Positions 5,210 through 5,421 of a stretch of DNA of 5,421 nucleotides are shown here, in pieces (position 1 is the first letter of the stretch; each line of letters opens with the position of its first letter). Both the position numbers and the translations under genes were made by a program. The notes beneath the pieces were generated by a model that searched no databases, was not told the DNA's origin, and saw nothing but the letters and a program-made list of their open reading frames with translations. The DNA comes from Pseudobutyrivibrio sp. (GTDB lineage Bacteria > Bacillota_A > Clostridia > Lachnospirales > Lachnospiraceae): NCBI GenBank assembly GCA_024691465.1, contig JAILNO010000235.1, positions 1 to 5,421 on the forward strand, written 5' to 3'.

Positions 5210-5331
5210 ATCTTCAGGGCAAGGTGCGAGAGCGAGAGCTTTCAATTCCTGACCGGCGGTATAGTCCGCGAGCCTCATGGCTGAACTGGTGTGATTCCAG
5301 TACCGACAGTATAGTCTGGATGGAAGAAGAT
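5210..5331 (+). ncRNA. FMN riboswitch (RFN element)
   Basis: This leader RNA binds flavin mononucleotide and shuts off riboflavin synthesis or uptake genes. P1 is closed by ATCTTC (5210-5215) and GAAGAT (5326-5331). The conserved elements appear in order: CAGGGC (5215-5220) with AAGGTG, AATTCCTGACCGGCGGT (5244-5260), AGTCCGCGAGC (5263-5273), GAACTGGTG (5283-5291) with GATTCCAGTACCGACAGTA (5293-5311), and AGTCTGGATG. The aptamer is complete, with no missing core element. A terminator follows at 5354-5380. TCAGGGC (5214-5220), inside the aptamer 5' strand, is complementary to GCCCTGA (5354-5360), the left arm of that terminator, giving an obvious antiterminator when FMN is scarce. The controlled gene (a riboflavin transporter such as ribU, or a rib operon) must lie beyond the right edge. 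Confidence 0.97.
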
Positions 5332-5353
5332 GCACATTTTTGTAGTGTTTCAC

Positions 5354-5380
5354 GCCCTGACTTTTGGTCAGGGCTTTTTT
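5354..5380 (+). terminator. FMN-riboswitch-controlled intrinsic terminator
   Basis: GCCCTGAC (5354-5361) pairs perfectly with GTCAGGGC (5367-5374) over the loop TTTTG, followed by six T residues (5375-5380). It is the expression platform of the riboswitch: FMN binding should leave it free to form, while the competing pairing with 5214-5220 disrupts it. Confidence 0.95.
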
Positions 5381-5421
5381 ATTACATTATTCACCTCCTA
5401 CAAATATATGTATCACATGAA

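Noticed and set aside
5129..5353. 74-codon minus-strand open frame
   Set aside because: It runs antisense through the FMN riboswitch, whose conserved bases fully explain this segment.
5382..5399. Minus-strand gene start with a perfect ribosome binding site
   Set aside because: AGGAGGTGA on the minus strand leads to ATG followed directly by TAA, and the other nearby start codons open only very short frames.
5408..5421. Start of the riboflavin gene at ATG 5408 or 5417
   Set aside because: Neither ATG has a ribosome binding site upstream on the plus strand, and only a few codons are visible before the edge.

Overview
The window looks like chromosomal DNA from a low-to-moderate GC Gram-positive anaerobe, most plausibly a Lachnospiraceae member of the Butyrivibrio/Pseudobutyrivibrio/Roseburia type. 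The reasons are strong purine-rich Shine-Dalgarno sites, SigA-like promoters, a transcription-terminating FMN riboswitch, a secreted carbohydrate-binding protein, and protein sequences of clostridial character. The taxonomic placement is an inference from these features, not a database result.

Layout. Positions 428 to 1 (minus strand) hold the first 142 codons of a secreted protein whose N-terminal domain resembles a family 6 carbohydrate-binding module; it runs off the left edge. A 250-bp divergent intergenic region follows, with two sets of 11-bp-phased repeats: TGTTAC-type half-sites near the secreted gene and TTTAC-type boxes just upstream of the hflX -10 box. hflX (679-1911), a ribosome-associated GTPase, is followed by a Na+/phosphate symporter fused to a PhoU-like domain (2034-3653), which has its own promoter, four more 11-bp-phased TTTAC-type boxes and a 5' UTR hairpin. 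A strong terminator closes that unit at 3709-3732.

Positions 3733-4402 are a 670-bp stretch without a credible gene, but it is far from featureless. It contains four copies (one degraded) of a 38-bp palindromic element, then three directly abutting hairpins plus two more, then a 73-bp-period repeat ending in an interleaved, pseudoknot-like pairing. It is either a repeat graveyard or an undescribed structured RNA locus, and it is the least explained part of the window.

Positions 4403-5128 encode a P-loop nucleoside/nucleotide-kinase-family protein interrupted by an in-frame TAG (4940-4942) after residue 179; the frame and family resemblance continue to a TAA at 5126-5128. The right end is a complete FMN riboswitch with promoter, aptamer and terminator; the riboflavin gene it should control lies beyond the window.

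How the parts relate. The phosphate theme is the most coherent: a Na/Pi-PhoU transporter and the adjacent hflX both carry TTTAC repeats with an 11-bp period ending 7-8 bp before the -10 box, the geometry of PhoB/PhoP-type activator sites. This suggests, but does not prove, phosphate-starvation control. The other genes seem to be independent transcription units.
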